From Giardia muris (lineage: Eukaryota > Fornicata > Diplomonadida > Hexamitidae): DNA of 64,000 bases. The stretch is from contig CM016926.1 of the NCBI GenBank assembly GCA_006247105.1, positions 434,001-498,000 on the forward strand, in the 5' to 3' direction. The position numbers and the translations under genes are program-made. Below the pieces are notes generated by a model. The model saw only the letters and a program-made list of their open reading frames with translations, did not search any database and was not told where the DNA came from. How positions within the stretch are numbered: position 1 is the stretch's first letter; each line of letters starts with the position of its first letter. Below are positions 39,201 through 45,200 of the stretch, piece after piece.

Positions 39201-42200
39201 AGAAGCTTGATGGCCGCCGCACTCAAGCGAGGGCTGACGGTCTTTGTAGTATCGCGTGGAGGATGTGCTAGGCTGCTCTTCTGGAGTCCTGACGCACGAC
39301 GCTCCGTCGCAGACCCGGGCCGCTCTCCTGTAAGATGCTGTTGAGCTGTCACCGGTTGAGATGGGACGATGGACTCATCCGTGGGCAGGATAAGGCTACG
39401 ATTCAGACGGATAAGATATTCCATCACTTGTTCTTGATAATCAATGAGCGCCATGATGACTTGTAGCTTCGTGTACGCCGTCTCAGAGGCAAACGATGCG
39501 TCGACTGAGTTATTCAATGCAGAGATCTGTGTGGCCAGGAGATTCGTCGTCGAAGGATCTGGGGTATAAAGCTCGGAAGGATGATTGATGAAGGCCCACG
39601 TGACTGTTTGTCGAACGACGTTGACGACCTGGATCGGATATGCGCTCACAAAGCTGTAGAAGACTTCGGGAACAAAGGTGATTCTAAGGTCCGATTTGGT
39701 CTTCACAAGTTGATCGCCTTGTGTATCTGCGAAGATCGCTCGGCGAAGTGAAGACGGAGTTGGCTCGAACATGCTAGATTCGGTCTTAGGGAATAGTTGT
39801 TGTCGCCGTAATATAACTGGGTTACTATTAGGAGAGTTCTGGGCAGAAAAGGCGGCAGACTGATCGGCAACGAGCTGGATGTTCTCTCGAAGCTCTCGTA
39901 CATGTCGTCGAATCGCATGCGCCACAAGAGTCTGCATCGTTGATATCATCCGAGTCTCAAGAGACGCAAGCCAGACGTCTGGAGACCCACGGATCCGAAG
40001 CTCCTTATCACCATGGCCAAGCATCAGCGTCTCACCATCAGCAGACGTAATCCCTCTGATATAAAGGACACGAGCCTCATGCTCCGTTCGGACGTCCAGA
40101 ACCAAGGATCCCATATTATCGAAGCAATTTCCAAGAAGGGCACTGAGGAGATGAGGGTTGAAGGGGCGTCCAAGACTCGTCTCGTCCTGAGCACTGAGCA
40201 CCATGAGGAGCTCGTTATCCGAGAGGAAGTGGAAGCGGAGGAAGGTGCTCCGCTTTGCGTCCATACACCGTACGACGTTGGCATAGACCACGTCGAGCTC
40301 TTCCTGCCAGCCAAGGATCGTGAGAATCATGTCGCGCGTCGCCCAGAGGCGAAGCTGGGCGTCCTTGGCGACGGACGTCATCAGGTTCGAGTACAACTTC
40401 ATCAGCTTCGTGAACGAGCGAACATCCTCCGGCATCTGCTGTGCGATGGAGCTGGTGGGGAGGAAGAAGCGGAGGACGTTCAGGAAGCGCTGCTGATACG
40501 CAGTCCAGATATTCATGGCGTCAATGGCAACGATGCACCGCTCCATCAGGCTATGAAGCTCGCGGGTGGCCGGGTTGTCACCAAGGCGAGTGAATTGGGT
40601 CTTAAGTGTGAGAAGCTCGATTTTCGTGTCGTTGACCGCATTGACGATAGTGTCTGTATCCGTAAGTGCGTGAAGCTGCGGAAGGAGGAAGGACCCGTCC
40701 GTCGAGGAAGGAGTGACGTAAGGGATGACGCCCAATGTTAGCCGATCAAAGCGTTGTTTCTGATTGGCGAGTCCGCTAAGAAGCATGTATTCAAGTTCGA
40801 CGGCCTGGATGAAGTTCCTGAAATGGGTGCGCACAGTATCATCAAGAAGTCCCCGAAAGACGAGGCGACTAACCGTCGTCGTGAAGCGGTCCAGTTCGAT
40901 GAAGAGGCCTCCATAATGGATCTCTGCCAGCCGTTCCGCCTGGCGTCGAGTATATGCTATTCTCTCTTGGTCGCTCTCGAAGGTGCGATATGGGGTATTA
41001 TAGATAAACCGGGTGCTATATATTGAAGGTTTCCGGGTGAGAGAGACGTAATTCGTTAGCGTGGCGATCGTCGCTTTCTTATCCGCAACGTCAACCTCAC
41101 TTCGGACGCCCTGGAACCCATCGGCCATCATGTACGCCTCAGAACTCACTATCCGCGCCCGTCGGGTTGCAAGCTGCGCCGTCAAGCGAGCTATGACGGC
41201 GTTGATGTGCGTCCCAATGGTCGCCGTGCTCAGGCTATAGTTCCCGTTCGCTTTCGCACGAATGGTCTGGACGTCCGCGTTTTCCTCATCTGACGATACA
41301 TCGGGATCGAACGAGGTTGCAGGCGTTTGTGAATGGCCTCGTCCCGCCGTCGAGTTGCTTCCAATTATATTAGCACTGAACATTAAGAGCTCGGTAAGGC
41401 CGTCGTTTGAAGGCCCAAAAAGAGTCCGGAATACGCTGCGCTGGTCCCGATCCAGAATCTCTGAAAGAGGCGTGTCCTTATACTCTACGCTCAATTCAAG
41501 AAGCTTCGACGTCAAAAGTTTCGTCTCCAGAAGTAGGTTAGGTGAAGGAAGGATAGTCCTCGCAAGAATCCGGAAGTGTCGTGGCTGGAAGGCGACCGTT
41601 GAGATCAACCTTATGGATGGAAGCTGATCGAGTAGCTGCTCGATGAGCTGTAACGCAAGTGCGAGGAGCGGGGGTGGACGGAAGTAATATTGAACCGCCT
41701 CACGAATCGTTGGCTCCTGGACGCGGTACTTGACGTCGTCAATACCATGGTGGTGCGCCAAAGTATCTAGGACTGGAGCTATGCGATCTGTCTGCTGGTA
41801 TCCGACAAGCATGGTATCGGGATCGAACTTCTCGAGTTCTTGGACCAGAGAGGCAGAGACAACGATCTGTGGATCTGCAACAACACTGCTCTTGTCGAAG
41901 AAGCTTTCGCTCGACTCTTGATTGTGATCCGATTCCACCTGAAACTCCGAGTCATCGACAAGTTGCTCTCCATGATACCCAAGAACCTCATTCTGACGTC
42001 CTGCTTCTAACCCAGCTGCCAAGTAATCGACAGTCCGCATTAGGGTTCCTGAGCTAGGCATGACATACTCGTTGTTATTCAGGAGCTGATCCATAATGGC
42101 CCGATCCTGGAGGACGTCAGCATAGATCAACTTCACGTATTTAAGAACCGTCCTATTAATTTCTCCGGGCATGTACTTTGAAGTACCATTGGAGCTAGGC

Positions 42201-45200
42201 TTCAGATCCACTCCAAGTGTCTTCAGAACCTCTGCCAGCTGTGAATTAAGCTTGATGTCATCGGCATCATCTCGTTCTTCGTCATATCGGTTCCGCATCT
42301 GTTCACGATGCAAAAGAATACGGTTCTTTCGATCAACATCGCTTGCCTCCATACACCCTCCTGTAAAGGATGCCTCATCGTAGATCTGCTGGAACGTCGC
42401 AGTGCATTGCTGAAAGAGGGCCTGAAGCTGCTGAAGTTCGGCCTCGACGGTTTCAAAATCCATGAGGCAAAGCGGCTTCGTGAACTCTCGTTGAATGATG
42501 ACATTGAGGGCGTGCATGTAGCCCCAGAAGCGGTGGCGGACATCACAGAGGCGGATTAGGGCCTGAAGTACTAGAGAAGGCTCAATGATAGAGGACAGCT
42601 GGATGGTCTCGGGTAAGTCTGTCCCAGAGCCAACGAGGTTTCCGGGATAGACCGACTCGTAGTAGTAGCTGGCGGCATCCTGCTCATCCATAAAGAACTC
42701 CGTACTATCGAATAGCGTTGCGCACTGGTAGAAGTGGCAGTTGTCTGCCTCGAGCTGCGAGCACCGTGTTGCAAAGTCGGTGAACAGATCTGCGTTCTTC
42801 CGACAGACTGCTGATCCGGTCGTGATGAGCGTATCAAAGATGCTCGCCCGTTGGACGTTTGTTTGGTTGAGAAGGTAATAGAACAGCTGGGACGTGGTCT
42901 CTATTCGTCCAACGGACTGGGGGTCGTCTTTTGCGAGTGGCCCATCACTTGCTCCCTCCCCAGTCTCAAAGTTAACACCCAAGCTTACGTTTTCCGGACT
43001 AAGAATCCCTCGAAGCAGAGTGTAGCAGAAGTATTGGAGCTGGAAGTAGAGGACAATCAGATCGAACCGGAAGACTGAATAGAGTCGTAGTCTTTTCTCG
43101 GCGAAGCTTTCAAGGAGGACGTCGAATGACATCAAACGACGCTCGTAGTCTTTCATTACCGCTCGACAGTTCGGCCCGTCGCGGAAGGCAAAGAAGGATT
43201 CGAAGAAGTCTGCATTATGTTCAGCGAGCCCTGCGTCTCCGATAACCCTCTTCATCTCTGCAAGTTGGAGGAGAGCCGTGCACTTCCGGAAGAGGTGGGC
43301 GTACACCCTCTGCTCGGCACGCGCCGCCTCGTAATGCTTTAGGGTGTCGCGGGTGTCGAGGAGCTTCCCTTTGTCAACCTTCTGAGCGGTGATCTCAGGG
43401 TTATCAAGGAAGTTGAGTTCTGAAAGAGGGGCATCTCGGAAGGCAAGAGTTGATACGTCATGGTCTGGAACCTGCCGCAGCTCCGCCGTGTAGAAGTCGA
43501 TTTTGCTTATCACGTTCTGGCCTATCAGAATAATCGCCTTCGGAATCGAGAGGCGAACAAACTGAAGGAGAGTCAGGGTCGGCGGAAGGAGGGCCGAGGC
43601 CAAGGGCCCGGAGTCGACGTGGAAACATAAGATGACACGCTTCGCCTGGATGCGAACGAGGCTCTCCACGAGCTGCTCAAGGGTGTCGATTCGTAGCCTG
43701 ATCGAGTAAGGATTGATCTCTGTGATCCGTTCGAAGTAACTAACCTGAAGAGGCGTACCAGTCATGCCCAGGAGTGGGAGGGAATTGTTATTCAGGTTAC
43801 GTAGTCCTGCATAGTATGCTGACCAGCCTCCAAGGTCCTGGTCCTCAGTAACATAGAACTCTGAGTGCAGATGCTCAAGGGGGAACGCATATTGAACCAG
43901 GGCTGCATAGTCCATCCTCGCGGCGATACTGCCAAGCAGGTGGGAGTCATATGAGGACGTCTCAGTAAGGTCTGTTGCCTCAAGTTCAAGATCCATCTCC
44001 CGAGCTCCAGGGCCTTCCTCCTCATGCTCTGATAGCTCAACAGAGTCGAGATGCGTATACGTGATTGCTGGCTTTAAATGGCGGACAAGCTGAAGGTGTT
44101 TGTGGTCACGATGCGTCCCAAGTCCGGTACTGACCTGGCGGAGGGTTGGTTGGAAGCCTAAGGCATACTCTTGTACCTTACTACAACCCAATTCGAGGAA
44201 GCCCTTGAGCCTTTTGATACCCTGCAAATAATCCTCATACTCTCCAAGAATCTCCTTCAAAGACGCACAGGTGAGTGTCTCTTGAATGACGTTTTCTGAA
44301 AGAAGCGCGCGGACCTTGGAGATGGCTGGTGGACGGACAAGTCGGTGTGCACAAGTCGCACAATCTGAAAGGATATTTCCAATCAGAGTGGTAAAGTCAT
44401 CCTTCGTCGGATACATCGCAAGTCCTTCTGGTCCGAGCGTGAGGTGAACTGTAAACAGAGGGGCAGGGGGCATACGCCCTGGGAGAGTGAAAAGGGGCAC
44501 ATCCGTTAATATCGAAGTCGTAAGAGCCACCTCAAGCCCAGGCACTAGCCAACTGATCTGCTGGAAGGCATGATCGATGTCCTCGTTGCGTGTCAATTGA
44601 AGTTCGATGAGTGAAAGTTTGTGTGCTGCTTCAGCCTCCTTCTTCGCGTCCGTATTACGCAACGCACGCCCTAGGGTACTCTTCCGATAGTCCGGCTGGT
44701 CATAGATTTCGTCAAGCGTGCTCCTGGGTGATGTGGGAGGAAGAATCGGCTTGAACTCGCCCATAAAGAGCGAATCGGGCCCAGGTTTCCCATCCTCTTG
44801 GTCCGTATCCTTGTTGAATCGGCCAAGGCGGATAGAATCGAAGTGCTCAAAGGCATCAACGCTCCCTGCTGCGATCGTCGAGAGATCACCCTTATAGAGA
44901 GTCATTAGGGCAAGTACATACTGATAATCGTCCTGCTTCCTCTGCCGGTGATCCCGCGCCTCCGATTCGAGACGCGATAGCATGTCCTGAGACTGCTTCT
45001 GTTTATCAAGGTCTCGTTGCATGTAACGTTGAACCTTCTCCGGATTGACGACGAGACGTCTTCCAGTCTGTTCCTGAAGGATATCGAGATCTTGCTGGGT
45101 GTACTCATAAAGTGACTGCTGTACGGGCTCTTGGACCCGTGGAGGGATATATTCCAGTCCAAATAAGAGATTTGTGAGGTCTTCAGTGGCGTTGAGCAAA